Positions 38,001 through 53,000 of a stretch of DNA of 64,000 nucleotides are shown here, piece after piece; position 1 is the stretch's first letter; each line of letters begins with the position of its first letter. Under the pieces are notes generated by a model that was not told where the DNA came from, ran no database searches, and saw nothing but the letters and a program-made list of their open reading frames with translations. This DNA comes from Bursaphelenchus xylophilus. Its lineage: Eukaryota > Nematoda > Chromadorea > Rhabditida > Aphelenchoididae. The DNA lies in assembly GCA_904066235.2 (NCBI GenBank), contig CAJFCV020000006.1:7812001-7876000 (forward strand), given 5' to 3'. Both the position numbers and the translations under genes were made by a program.

Positions 38001-41000
38001 GAGGATCAGGAGAAGCCCCTCAACTTCTCGTTACGACATCTCACCGAGCCGGGTAAGCATCAAAACCTTAGAGGGTTAACCATCTTTTTAGACACAAATT
38101 CTATCATAAATCCTCTTCTTCCGTACAGACGTGATGGCAAAAAGTCATCACGTCTGCACAGTGCGCCGTCGTGCGTACAACTTGTGGCGCGGCGACAGGT
38201 AAAATTTACGGTGCGCGACCCTCCCCCGCACAGTGCAAAAAAATGTTTTGAAAAATTCGATCAAAATCACAGTGCGCTCTTTTTTCGCACCTCAACCAAT
38301 TTTTATTGCGCGACATCTCACCGCAACACCGAATGCATGCGTCCGCATAGTGCGAAAACATGTCAAGACTTTTTGGCCGGCCTAGTATTGACTGTTCTTC
38401 TCCAGGATCCTTTCTCCTTAAATTTTTAACACATACAGCTTTATTCTTCGAAAAAGTCAAGATTCATCGCCGTATGTCTTAAGAGGTGTGCAACGTCATC
38501 CCAATCCCATAATTGTCGTCTCTTATGTAAATCTATAGCCTCGAGGCCTTAGAACACGAACCTTCAGAGTACCCGAATCATTAGCGGCGTTAATCCCTAA
38601 ATTTCTCATTTCTTGAGCAAAAGATTACCCTCTAATTTGCTTCTCTTTCAAGACAAAACAAGTCCGTCTGGCCAGGATCCGGTCAGTCCAGTCGGTATGG
38701 GCTTTGCGGAAGATCCCTCGGGCTCTCCCAAGATTGAATCTGCTTCTCCGAGTCGTGAATCTGGAGGCGATCGTCAATCGTCGTCTCCAGAAGGCAGTCC
38801 GGATCCTCAGATCTCTGCTGCCCTAAGTGCGATGTTCAGTTCAACGTCTCCATTCCTCAATAATGGCCTAAGAATGCCCCCATCCAATTACAACCAGCTC
38901 TTTGGTGGATCTGTTCCGTTCTTTAATCAAGGTAAAGCCAAAGACAACAATAACAAAATCTATTTATATATGAGCTTCGCAAAAAGATATTTTTTCAGCA
39001 TCGTACATGCAAAGTATTGCAGCCATGTCAGCCGCTGTCAACGCATACAATCAGAAGAATGGATGGTAAGGAAGAGTTATTTTAATTTTCTAATTGTAAG
39101 ATGACTATAAATGATCAGCGATTTAGCCCTCAAAACGCTGTAGATTTTTGCCGAAAACATATTTTTACGCAAGTGTGATCTCCTCAAATATCTGAGACCT
39201 TCCCCTTCGCATGTACGTATCATATGCGTGCCAAAGGTTGCCGTATGATGCGGGGCTTTGAGCTTTGTAATATGAATTAGATAGGCCCACTTACACCATC
39301 ATTTATACATATAAAATGTTTGTTTCAGTATCAACGACGGTACAACGATTTCCGTAAACTCTTTCAACGCCAGCTCCCCTCGATCTCGATCCCCGACCCC
39401 GATAAGTTCATCCGGAGCCCAACTGTCTTGTGCAGTTTGCGGCGACGTCTCCAGTGGCAAACATTATGGTATCTTAGCCTGCAATGGATGCTCGGGGTTT
39501 TTCAAAAGAAGTGTCCGTCGGCGTTTAATTTACAGATGTCAAGCCGGAACAGGCCAATGTGTGGTGGATAAAGCGCATCGAAATCAATGCCAGGCCTGCC
39601 GGCTGAAGAAGTGTCTGGCCAAAGGGATGAACAAGGACGGTAAGTGAACGGCTAGCCGCCCATCGGAACTCAGTTGTCTCCCTTCCAGCCGTCCAGAATG
39701 AGCGTCAACCCCGGAATACGGCAACCATCCAGAATCCAGTGGAAGCAGACTTTTATAATTCAAATTTCCTCCAAGAGTGTCCAAACGTCTTGTCGACTAC
39801 TGTAGATTTGAATAATGTAAACTTTGATTTGAATGCGAAGTGTCGCAGGGGATCATTGGAGACAGAGCTAAAAGAATTGAGTGCAAACACAAATCCTGAA
39901 GTGTCCTCGAGACTGCTTTTTATGGCCGTCAAATGGGCCAAGGCTCTCCCAAGTTTCGCTCAATTACAGAGTCAAGATCAGGTAAGAGATTTTTGGGACG
40001 AAAGGAAATTTTTGTAAATTGCGCGGGAAGACTTACAAGTGCGACGCTCAGATTTTCCTTTAACACGTCAGGCAGCCACATATTAATTACTGAAAGTCTT
40101 AGCTCGCGCTTTGCACGTTCCTGCGGAAAAAAAATATTTTTTTTTGTGGTAACAAAACCCTCTGCGGTAGAAATAGGCATGAAACTTTCCGCAAGAAGTG
40201 TCACATGTGCACATTTTTGCCCGGCTTTCAATCTAAAAGTCCTGGTTCTTTCTGCAAAACGCGAGTCAGGAGTCTCGCATATATGGTTGAAGAAAATAAT
40301 CAAAATTCGTGCCAAATTTCGTCAAAACCAGTTCTACTTTTTGAATTTTTTTCAGGCGACTCTTTTGGACAATGCATGGCCTGAGCTCTTTCTTCTGAGC
40401 GCCTTTCAGTGGTCTATGGAGATGGATAAGTGCCCGTTATTCGAAGGAACGTCTCAGTCAGCGCTGATCAAGCCTTTGATTAACCTATTCGAACTCTTTA
40501 AAGCCAGATCTCCCGACCCGGCAGAACTCGCTTGCCTTAAGGCATTGGTTCTTTTTCGGTCAGGTAAGAGAACGGAGATGACGGAATCGAAACATAAATC
40601 TGTTTCTGACAGTCGTTTGCCGACGGTTGTTTCGTCAGAATTTTTTAATAAATATTTATAATATTTTATTTTAAAAAATATTTCAGATACTCGCGGCCTC
40701 CGATCGTCCAGTCAAATCGAGAGGTTGCAAGATCAAGCACAGGCCATGTTACAGCAACATAGTTGCAATAAAGACCCGAATGCGCACAGATTCGGCAAGT
40801 TATTGCTCTTATTACCTCCACTGAGAACAGCCTCAGTCCCCAAATTAATCGAAAAGGTTTTCCTGGATGGTGCTTTGAACGGCAAGTCTGTGGGCTCAGT
40901 GATATCCGATATTGGAAAGTAAATGTTAAGCACGACACGGCCATAGTGCATGTAACATATTCAACAATCAATTAACAGTTATTTCTTGCGTAATTCTACA

Positions 41001-44000
41001 AAAAAAAGTTGCTTTGGTCGTGTCATGTTTAAAAGTACAGTAATCTTTTTTTGTAATTATTATTTTTACTCTGTAAAACCAGTGGAATTGTCGTCGGTCT
41101 AATAAATTAATTGAATGTAATGTTTCTGCTAACAGTAAATATAATTCTTCACATTTCAAAAAAGATTTTATTTACAAAAATGTACATCACGTTGTGACGA
41201 AAATAAAAGTCGTTAGGCAGCACAGAGCCTACTGGTCGATAAAACATTGAGTTCTGACTCTGAATATCCTTGGTCAATCAGGTATTTTCTGGCTTCCATA
41301 TATCCTTTCTGGTCAATCCGATTTCTAATTGGAACCTTCAGGGCTTTTTTGTAATAAGTTTTGGCATCCTCTATGGCTCCCATCCGACGAAGACAATCGC
41401 CGATGTAAAATAAGTTGGACGCTGAGATATTTGCCTAAAACATCATGTAATTCACAAATTTAAAGTACAAACTTCAGTCGTTGAAATAGTGATTTTAAGG
41501 GGTGCCTGACTGAGTATAAACTGACTGAATATGAAGGACTGAATATGAAAAGTATATCCAGTCTCCCTTCGGATTTTAAGAGTACTTACCTTAATATGTT
41601 CAGCTTTCAAAAAATAAGTCAAGGCATCTTGATAACATCGGACGGAATGGAATTGAAGGCCGATAGCCTGCCAAGCAAAGGGATCGTTCGGGTTCGAATC
41701 AGTCACTTTTGCCAAATGCCTGAGGGCTTCTTCAATTGATTTGGTTCCATAAACTTTGGCCATTGTCAGACTAGTAATGTAATTGCAGAAGTAGTAATAT
41801 CAGAAGGTGTAAATAGAGGCAACCCCCTCCATTTATATGCACATCTCTTTGGGCGGGTCTGTTGTCTTATCGGAATTATTGGAAATCTTGATTAAAATTA
41901 CCCTCAAGGCCTCATCTTTTCCCGTACTCTTTTGCCAATATACGCCATCAAACTAATCTCCTCAATACTTTTTTGAAGGATTCTCTGACGTTTTTGAATA
42001 TAATATTGTCATTGGAACAGCAGATAATCCACTTGAGACCAATGTTGAGGTAATCACCGTGCACCTCACTAGTCAGTAAACATCAAGCACAATGGAAAGA
42101 AAATATGTAGATTTTGTTTAAGAAATAAAAAGTAACTTGTTTCCATTTGTTTTAGTATTGAAAGAGGATTTTAGGACCAAAAATTATTCCGTAAGTAATG
42201 TAATTCTTTATCTGATGAGCTGCTCTAGAAAGATAAGACAAATAAAATCTACTTCTGCACCATTTACAATTCTGAATCCTGTATGTTATAGAAATTAATG
42301 TAAATTGCTGTCAACTCAAAGCAATCTTCCCAAATCGTGCACAATCAACGAACAACCTTTGCCGTTGCGTAACATGGTCTGGGTCAACATTTCCTCTTGA
42401 GTCAAGTCTGTCTCATAATATTCTAGAATTTTTTTTTCCAATTTGGGAATTGCAATTTTGGTATTCTTGAGAGTTTCTCCCTCTGATTTGTATCAAAATG
42501 GTTCTTAAATTTACTTCGAATGTTGTTGATCCTCCGGCCTTGCTTTACATGGGACGAGATAAACATGAAAACGAGAAATTGATCAGGTATAATAAGCGTA
42601 TTCATCGAATTTTTATATTTAAGGTGGGGATGGCCTGAAGATGTATGGTTTCACGTGGACAAATATTCATCGGCTCACGTATATCTCAGGATGCCTCCTG
42701 GAATGTCGTTTGAAACTATTCCAGAAGCCTTAATTACTGATTGCTGCCAACTTGTAAAGGCAAACTCAATTGAAGTTAGTTTCTCTTCGTAATTTTAATT
42801 CCTTTTTGAGTTTAGGGATGCAAGCTGAACAACATTGACATTGTTTATACTTTGTGGTCTAACCTCAAGAAGACGGGAGACATGGCTGTAGGACAGATTG
42901 GATTCCACAGTGATAAAGCTGTGAAGAAGGTACGTAAATACAGTAATAGATGTATATAATATGATGTTAGATACGAATCGATACTAAAGTCAACTTGATT
43001 GTGAATCGACTAAACAAAACTCAAGTTGTGGATGATAATTATGATTATCAAGCCGAGAGGGAAGAAAGAGATCGGAAAGAAAGACTAAAGGAAGTAAGGA
43101 AATACTTTTACTTTTGATCTGTGTTTAGAGAGAAGCAGCCAGGATCCGTCAAAAAGCGGAATTAGAGGAAAGGGAAAGGCTACAAAAGGAGAAAGAATCA
43201 AAGAGTTATGAACGGGTATTCGATGAGAAGAAGATGATGACCAACAAACAAAAGGCCGCGTTGAAGGCGGCTACTGGCGGAGATGAAAGTTCGGACGATG
43301 ACTTCTTCTGAAATTCAAACGAGTTCCTAAATTTGGGCGTGCTCGGATATCGTTGTTAATCTTATTGAACCCGATATAAAATTTTAACATTCTATTTATA
43401 TTATACATGGTTAGCTACTCATTTTTTTGTTGTTTGTATTCAGCGATCTCCTTTGTCGCGCGACGATGGAGAATCCAATTGAGAAAATTGGGCGTGAGAA
43501 GACGAAGCCAGATGGCCAAGGAGCTTGTGATGGGAGCCAAGATCAGTTCACTCTTTCGATTGCACAGTGCGAGGATGATTGTTCTGGCAGAATACTCAGG
43601 GGTGTATCCCTTCAGCTGATTCTTATCCTGGATTCCATGTGTTTTCCCATCCGCAGTCAGCGCTCTTGACCCAAACCCAGTGTTCATATACCCGGCATAT
43701 ACATTCAATACCTGCAGAGCTGGTCGATCTTCCGCTCTTAGTGAGTCCATAAATGCCTAGACAATTCATAATTATATTCTAGACATACTTACTGTTATGG
43801 CGTGTTTACTGGCTGAATAAGCGGACCTGTAAGGCAAAGCGACCTTGGATTGGATACTTCCGATGGTCACAATAGCTCCGTCATCTGGGATAGCATCATA
43901 TACAGCCTTAGTAACAGCGACAGCACCGAAATAATTCACGTCGAAGATCTTTCGCTGAACGCTGACGTCCGTGTCCACACAAGAGCCTCTAGCATGACAA

Positions 44001-47000
44001 AAGGAGTAGTTTCAGATAACAGAGCTTACCTATTTGAGAGCCCAGCATTATTGATGAGAACGTCAATTCGGCCGTCATTTAAGGCCAACAATTTGATCTC
44101 ATTCAACTGTTTTGTGGCGACAGCATCATCAACGAGATCCACCAAGTCGAGATATTTGAATTCAGGCTTATGCGGATTGTTCCATCCTTTTTCTTGTCCT
44201 GTTTTCTGAAGTTCTTCGCACAGTGCTTGAAGCTGTTCAATGGATCTTGCGGTTAGGATGACTTTTGCTCCCTAAATTATATTACTTAGGTCTCAGGCAT
44301 TCTAAAAAATGTTTTCCTCGTATAAAACCATACCTTTTCATAGAAAACAAAAGCCATCGCCCGTCCAAGACCAGTGGAAGCTCCAGTTATCAAAACTGTT
44401 CGGTCCTTTAGATTCATTTTTCTCTGTCGATGAGCTCCAGGGATAAGGTAAGACAATAGTTTGGCTGCTCCATAAAGTCCCAGGGGAAACAAAGCATAAG
44501 GTAAATAGGGCTGGGCTACTCGGGCAAACCTCTCGATCTCGGTTGAATAATCCCGCGACATATCTGAAATCGAATATTCTGGGTACAAATTTCTTTTAAT
44601 CATTAATAAAAGCGCAGATAGCCAATGAAAATTTATTCTAGGATGACCATCCAACTGCGATGTTATCCCAGTTCCATCAAAATAGCGCTGAAAAAACGTC
44701 ACTTTTTTTTTATGTACAAAAAGTGTAAAAATTCGTTTATTTACATTACAAATTCGAAACAAAAAACTAATAAAGCCCTAAGGGGAGGTCGATCCCCACA
44801 GATCCATCAAAATATTTGTTTTGAATCGCTCGGAACGTGCAAAAAACACAAAAATCCGAGCAAAAAACCCTTCGTTCCCAGCGGCGAATTTATTTTTTGT
44901 TTTTCTCCCATTTTCTTGCTTTGGGTCCATCCATTGGGAAATTGTTGTTTCTTTTTGTGATAAGGGAAGGGGAAAAGGGAACTATCTTACTACAATCAAG
45001 GCACAGAAATTATATTCGATGCGTTCGGGATGACGCAACCTGATTGGAAAACAAAGGTATCTGATGTGACAGGGAGAAGATATTCAAATTAATAGAAGGG
45101 TAATAAAAATTTTAAAAAATTTATTTGGACCTCGTCCAATACAACAAATCGATGCCCATCAGGCCCCGTATCAAACAGAATTCGAATAGTAATTGCGATG
45201 GGGAAGACAAAGACATGGCGATGCAGAGTTCGCTGACCCGCCATCTGTCCAATCCATCGAATATTCGATCATCTATCAGATCCAGGGCACCATTCCTTGG
45301 ATCCGCTTGTTTGAGCAAAGTACGGGTCAGATATAAATAAAAGATGACTACCACTGGCTAAAATACGAGTAAAATATGCAAAAAATGTATTCATGGGTGA
45401 AATGTAATCAAAATTTGTGACCTTACATCTAAAACAATGTTGGGGATGAGCAGCAACTTGATTCGTCTCCAGAATCCGACCAACGAGATCACATAAGACA
45501 ACAGCGCGGCGATTGGGAAGGTCAGAATCCATTTTTCATCGTTTCTAATCGCCGTGATGATCAAAAGAATACTGTAATTTGATTATATCTTACGTTTTTT
45601 ATCACTCACTGAGTTGGATAGCAAAAAACAAAATGTAAAATACAAATCGTGGCATGCGCGATGTCTTCAGCGATAGGATAACATCCTTTGTGTTGTCGTC
45701 GCTAAAGTCTTAATGTAGTGTTTTATACAGAAAGTACTATGTAATAGGCTAAAAAAAATTTATGCAGGTTCAACATACCATCGACATCCACCATGTCGCG
45801 TCTGATTGACATATCTTGGCGCAGATTGTAATGCACATAAGCACTCTTCATTTTGAATATTTCTGCCCAAAGATGACATAGAATCAGGCTAACGATGACT
45901 CATTCTGGTCTGCTTTCCCAAAGGCTTTATTTGCTGAGCCGAATTGTATAAACTGCAGGGATTTCCCACGCTTTTCTTTGTCACGCAAGAGAAAGTTAAA
46001 ATCATCAAATAAAGTTTTTATCGATTTTTTTTTCAGGAAGAAGCGAGCAAAACGAATTTGCCAGCACGGTTAATGCGCGCACAGAGCGCATCCACAAATC
46101 TTTTCTTGCGGCTTGTTCCCTGAGTTTGCACAGTGCAAAAGACAAGAGTTCCGAAGCGTTGAATTCGGGACCAAGTTTCTCGATTGAAAATTTGACGCGA
46201 CTCTCAAATTGCATCGCCGCTAGACAGAAAATCGCTGATCTTCGGTTGCGGCGACGTCTCATGACACTTGCGATGAAAGAAAATGCGACAGATTTCTTTT
46301 TGGCGTGGTAATGATTTTGCGATGTTTGCGGAATCGCCGAAACAGGCAGAACCTGTCAAATTCGTTGTGCCAGCTTCAATCTGAACACCTGCTCAAGAGT
46401 GAGTGTCTGACTGCACTGTTCAAAAACCGTTACCGACTTGACAAAGAGGTTTGCACATTGCAAATGGCAATGGAGAGTTGCAAACAGAGCGACAGCGGTT
46501 TGAAATTACGTTGTGCAAGGCTTGCCACTGGGCAGTGCATTCAAAACGCTGTGCATTGTGCATGATCTTTTTTAAGCTCTACCGGACAGCGCATAAGAAA
46601 TTTGATTATTTCGGAAAATCTTTTCCTGAAATCAACATTCCGTCTAGTCGATATTCCAGAGAACGGTCAGGTTTTCATTGAGACACACTGTCGACCAAAA
46701 TACGGTAAGAAATTGCGATTCTTATGTACAGGTAGTACTGTAGGGATAGCAACCTCTTTTTACTTTTCCAGAAGTCGAGAAATGGGTGACGAGAAAATTG
46801 CGCGGACAGAAAAGAAGCACAAGTCAGTGAAGCCAAGCGATAAGGACACCTTGGCGCATAATCACGAGAAGTCTCCACCTCGGCAGCATCTTTCCAGTCC
46901 TCACGAACTGAGCCCTCCAATGTCGGAGCGTGAGGCTAAAGCTCTGGCTGAATATAGAAGGACTCATGGTGAAAGTAGTGCTGTAACTAACCCTCATATT

Positions 47001-50000
47001 TCTTTCGAACATGCGATTGCTTCCAAGAACATCGAGGCTGGTGAAATGTTGGCTGGGATAGATGCTGGCGAATGGGAGAAGGCTGAAGTCGCTGCGAAAC
47101 CAGAAATGATCAACCAGAACAACCGTGAGGTAAGGGGTTATTGTGCTTTGACTAAGTTTGGTGGTGCTATTTAGTTCCGGACGAACCGCCTTGCGCCAGG
47201 GGCGAATTGGGGTACCCACTTAAACGTCCAAAATTGAAATTAATTTTTTCAGAAAAAGATTTCTGTCTTCCAAGCCAGCCAGACCAATGTTATCGAGCCA
47301 AGTTCCACACCAAAAAAGAAAACCAATGTAAAGAAACAAAAAGGTATTGCTTCCTTTTACATCCGTGGATATCAATATACTTCTTTCCAGAGACTGCTCC
47401 TCCAGTTTTGGACAAAGCCGATCTTTTGGGTCAAATGGTGACAAAAGTTGTCAGAGAATACTTGAAAGGCCGAAGAGAAGACCGAATCAAATTGGAAATC
47501 AGACTTGTCGATGAGGAAGACGGTGAGAAATTCGTCGATTTGGCGTCTGACATCAAGAAAGAGAAGATGAGAAAAGACGAAAGAGGTGGCGTCGTCACCA
47601 AGAAATCTCAGAAACAAAACGCCTAGAACACATCTGAATAAACCATGATATCTATGACAAGATTTATTCTCCTACATATGTTAGTTTTACAACTTGATAA
47701 GTTAAAACGACATGTTATGAAATCATTCACATTCAAGGGCGTTAAAAGAGGCGGTCGTTGATACAATACTTGACGATATATTCGTTTTTGAGTTGTTGAG
47801 CGACATGAGTGAACCCGAGGCTGTCCGCCAACTCGAACAGGGCTTTCTGTAGGTCTTGAGTGGCCTTTCCTTCGTTGATAATCTTATTCACACATCTCAG
47901 GGCGATGCCGTAATACTCATGGGCAACAGCTCTCTTGGCGGTTAGTAACAGGATTGCGGGGTCATTATGGTCAGCAAACCGCATTAATTCGTTGTAAACA
48001 GCGTCAATGTCAGCCAAAGGGATGACTGGAAGATCCTCGGTCGGAGTGTTTTCTACATTTTCTTGTGGTGGATCTGAGAGAGGGGGATCGGGGTTGTTGT
48101 TGTCATCTGGGGCTTCACAAGCCGTCACGGCGGCCTTTTCATTATCCGAATCCTCTTTCTCCGCACTCTTTTCTTCTGGCGAAGGTGTATTTTCCTTGGA
48201 TTCTGAATCAGACGATGCTTTGCCTTGTAGGTTTCTAAATGTTGGTGGAATCTTAAGCTTGGTAGCTGCCAAATGAGCATCCAACAAGACCTCAGTCTTC
48301 AATTGAAGAGTCTTGATAATGGCTTGTTTTCTGTTGGTTAGCTCTCTATAGAAGATTTGAATTATTAATCACCATTAGCCTTACTTTTTCTTTTTCAGAT
48401 CTTCCTCATGTTCTTCGATCTTCCCACCGAAGAATTGCAAGACTTCGGCTGGTTTGGCAATCTCCAAGATCTTTTCCGCTACTTCATTTACCTTCCCGAT
48501 ATCCTTTTTCTTTTCTCCATGAAGTCTTTGCAACTGCGCAGTCAGCAAAGGCAGATGTTCTGGATATTTTTCGAGAAGTTCTTTGTAGATTTGTTCGGCC
48601 AGTTCGGCATCTTTTAATCCGGAAAGCTGCTTGATTTTATGATCTCGGAGGCTCTCTGAAACCATCAGACTTCATTACAAAACCTTACCTTCATATTTCT
48701 CCGCGGCACTTTTTTCTGGAGTTTTTCCGGCTTCCACAGCCACCGTACTCAGAGCTTTTCCAATCTTTTTCGCATTATTCTCACTAACATTCAACAAAGC
48801 CAGGTATTGGATGCTTTTCTTAGCAGTTTCATCAGACGCCAGGGTATAATATCCACTCAAAACATCCCCCGAATGAATGCCTTTAGGCAATTTGTCTTCA
48901 GGAAGAGGTGCGAAATAGAGCATGGCTTGTTGACCAGGTCTCATTGGCAAACTTGTCACTTTCTTCCCATCTCCTTTTAGGGCTTCAGCGTGAGTACGAT
49001 AACAATCGATGGTCAATGCAGCGGAAAGTTTCCATCTGAGTTCTAACACGGCGTCCTTAAACTTCTCCAAAAGTTGATCATTCTGATGCCGGATCTGGAT
49101 TTTGACCCGATGATCTCCTTTGGAGAGACGTTTGTAATACTAAAGTATAAACATGAGCTGCTTACCATCACTTACTCTTTGCGGGAACGATGAACTCGCA
49201 TGGACAAATCTTCTTCCTTCATAAATATGGACCAGAATACATTCAAATGGGTTCTCGTAGAGATAATCCGTGATCTCAGGAAGCCAGAACGAATATTCAG
49301 CAGGCTTCGATACTAAAGTCGTTTATCTAACATAATCTCTATATCCTACCATTAAATTTGTAGGTCAAATGAAGTCCGAACATTTGAATTCCATCATGGG
49401 AGAGATCCCTTGGGCCGAGGGGAACAACTTTCGCTTCGGTTGGACGAAGGTTATGACGACAGTGAGTGAGGGAGACCGAGGGTGCCAAGACCTCATATCT
49501 TAGACTATTCGATACCTTCAACGGATGAGCGGCTTGGTTGGTATACTAAACAAAATATTCCAATATTCGACCCCCTCCCTACCCATAATGGAACCTCTGA
49601 CTTGGGTCCTTGATAGCTCAATTCGAAGTCCACAATCTCCTTTTTTTCAACGTTATTCCATTGCAAAACCATCGTAATATCAAGTGTTCTTCCTTCTGCA
49701 ACCCGTTTGTAATAGACCGACTCATTTCCTGGCTCCAGAGCGCAGAACTAAAATAATTTTGTCATCGTAATATCGAGATACGACTACAAGTTAAAAATTT
49801 AACTAACAATTCGATTTTTCTTTTTTCGACCGACCTTGCTCATTTCTCTTTCTCTGTATGAATAGGCGGGAGTCTGATCAATCACATGAAGATACAGTTT
49901 GGAGACTGTTTCTGGGTTCGCCGTTTTCAATTTCAGTTTCAAATACTGAGCTCCATCTGGATTCCTGACGAATAATCGAAAAGGTTTGGCTGGTTCGAGA

Positions 50001-53000
50001 CCGAATGATTGCTTCAACTGATAATTATCTTCATTGGTCAATATAACCGGCTTAATAATTGTAATTGGCACTTTGAAGAGAGGACCAGACTGAGGGTTAT
50101 CCGTGTCAACCCCGTGAATTTCAGCGTAATGACACTAAAAACATCTCAATCTATTGTTTCACTGCTTTACCCCGATAGGAAGTTTTGTTGGGTCGACCCG
50201 TAATTGGAAGTTACTCGATTGATTCGTGAGGACCATGACTTTCGGATGATCAAGGTAATCGACCGTCGAAGATAGTTTGATATTCCTTGCAAAATCAATT
50301 TTCTCATCATGGGAAGATAGTAATTTGAATTTAGGAGATATTGACACAATAAAGTCGGAGACCTTCTCTGTCTGATATGATTCACGAAGGTAAATCCCGC
50401 GTTTGCCTATAATAAAATTACTGTACAGAATAACAGAATACGACTTACCATGTTCACTGACAGTAGAAGACACATCAGAGACCGAAACCTCAACCGTAGA
50501 AAGACTTTCCGGAATAGAATCTGCGGTTTTAAACCAATCGAAAGCATCTTCCAGCTGAACCAATCCACTGCCAACATCCAAAGGAGTGATATCTGAGGTC
50601 TCAGGGAACAAAGCCGAGTTCTCCAGTCCAATTCTGATCCGATAAGGAGAAATGGGAATCTGGTTTGCCTTCAGCGCAGACATCAGACAAGCCACATTGC
50701 CTGTGGCATTTGGTGAACTCATCGATGTCCCGTTCATCAATTCGACTCCATGGAGTTGGTATTTGGGGACTCCGGCAATAGCGACTCCGGGGGCCGATAT
50801 ACTGACACCTCGCGATCCATCCGGACTAAAACAAGGAAATGAGTAATAAAGTCCGAACATTAAAAATAAAAAGTAAGCTTCACATACACTGGTCCTCTGC
50901 TGCTCCATGGATACAAGTTGGCTTCGTGCTTAGTTCGGGCTCCATATAAGACGTCGACGCCCTCGGGGGGAATATAAGCACCAACTCCGATCGCGGCTTC
51001 ACTTGAAGATCCCGGAGATCCACCAGTCGAAAGAGCCGGACCGTTGTTTCCAGCAGATGAAATAAAAGTGATTCCGTCCTTGAATACCATCTTCCTTAGA
51101 ACATCGACTATCGCGCCAGTATTGGGGAACCGAGCAGCTTCGCCATAAGAATAATTAACAACATCAACACCAAGTTCGGCACATTTTTTGAGCTGCAGAT
51201 TTTAAAGAATACCTTTTTTGATCGCAAAAATAGTTCTTACAGCTCGGGTGAGGGCTTGTCCAGTTTCCATTGATCCCAGTCTTCCATCGCCTATACAAAA
51301 CGATATGATCTTTGCTCCAGGGGCCAATCCGTTCTTGTCTGGCTCTTCGGGATAATGCGCTGCAGCAATGTGAGCAACATGGGATCCGTGAGCACCAGCA
51401 CAAGTGACAATTTCCAAGAGCTTCCCGTTGTTGTGGATGTTCACAGTATACGTGAATTTGTCTACAAGATAAGAATTAGGATGTCACTTGAAAAAAAATC
51501 AAATCTGCTTTTTTCTTACCTTTCTCAGTGAAGAAAGCGTATTGAAGGGAGTCTTTGTAGGTAGTGAGGACAGTACAGAGATTTAATCTCCCTCGGAACG
51601 AGGTGTCCACGCAGGCATTCCACTTGTTTCCATCATGCCAGACCAAGCAATCGGCGATCGGCCCAACGTCGGTCTGTTTCTCGAATGATCTTAGATATTC
51701 CAGCTGATAATTCAGATTCTCCCTTTCCAGTTTGTCTTTCAGATGTTCCGAGGTTCCGCCCACTTCTTTCTCGTGTTCTTGAATTCTTCTCAGAACATCG
51801 GCCACAGCCAGATTCTGTTCCGAATCGAGATGCTCTTCTTTCTTTTCTTTCTAAAATCGAAATTGTAATGTTTCGGCACCTTACTGTTATACGGGAAGCC
51901 AGATTCGAGGGGTATAATTCGAACAGAGGTTTAATTCCAAGATGATACTTTCCGGAAGGATTCTGCCATTTCTCAGGTATCTAAAGCCAACATTACAATG
52001 ATCGATTAAATAAAGGTACCTTTAATCTGCGTCCACTTAAACCGACGAGTGTCCCGTCAACCTCGACTTTTTTTATAGTAGATGTATCTACATCTCCCGA
52101 TCCACTCGTGTCATAGCAATCTATCACCTTTCTCTCTCCAGTGGTGGTAAACTGAAAGCTTCATTATAATCCACCCAATTATTGCAGATCTTTAGGCTAC
52201 TTATATTCTTTTTCATCTTACCTGCATTCCTGGAAGAGCCGGATCCACTCCAGTGTCCATGATGGCAATAATAACATTTCGTCCATCATATTGCGGGTAT
52301 TTTTTTAGAAATTGGGTCTGAACTCAAGATATTTCGAAAGACTTCACAACTTACTTGTTGAGTTAGTGCTTTGGGAATAAGATTTTGTGAGGGGAACTTG
52401 TTCACAGCTTCATTTGACTGACTGTTGTCGATCATCGTGTTCATACCTAAAATCAAAACCTCGGTTGTAGAAACAGCCAGTTTTGTTGACCCTCGAAAAA
52501 CAGACTAAATAATTTTTTGAGGCCTAGATAAAAATAAACGCATTAATAACAAAACCTTATTTAAAAAACTCTGAAGGTTATGCAAAAATCCTATGTGAAT
52601 CATAGATAAAATAAATCCAGCTCAAACGAACAAATTTCACTCAAACTTACTCATCGTCGAAGAAAACGGCCTCAGACTGTAATTCTTGGACTTGTAAGTA
52701 ACCCGCGGACTGGGAACCTTGTACTGAACAGACGCAGAACACCCGAAAAGGCGAACCGACCTGAGATTTATAAGAAAACGACGCGCAAGAATGGTGAAAG
52801 TTGGTCGACTCTAAAAAAAAAATGTTATCTGTTTTACACAAATCAACGAAGTTCCGCGTAAATCTTCTCTCGCCACTTTTCTGAGGTTACATTTATTTTC
52901 GATCGCGAACTGCGCCCGATACAGTTGAGTACTGCTAAATTTCAATTATACGACGATAGTATCAGGGTTGGCCTACGGGCGCGTCGAAGCCGCGCCTGGC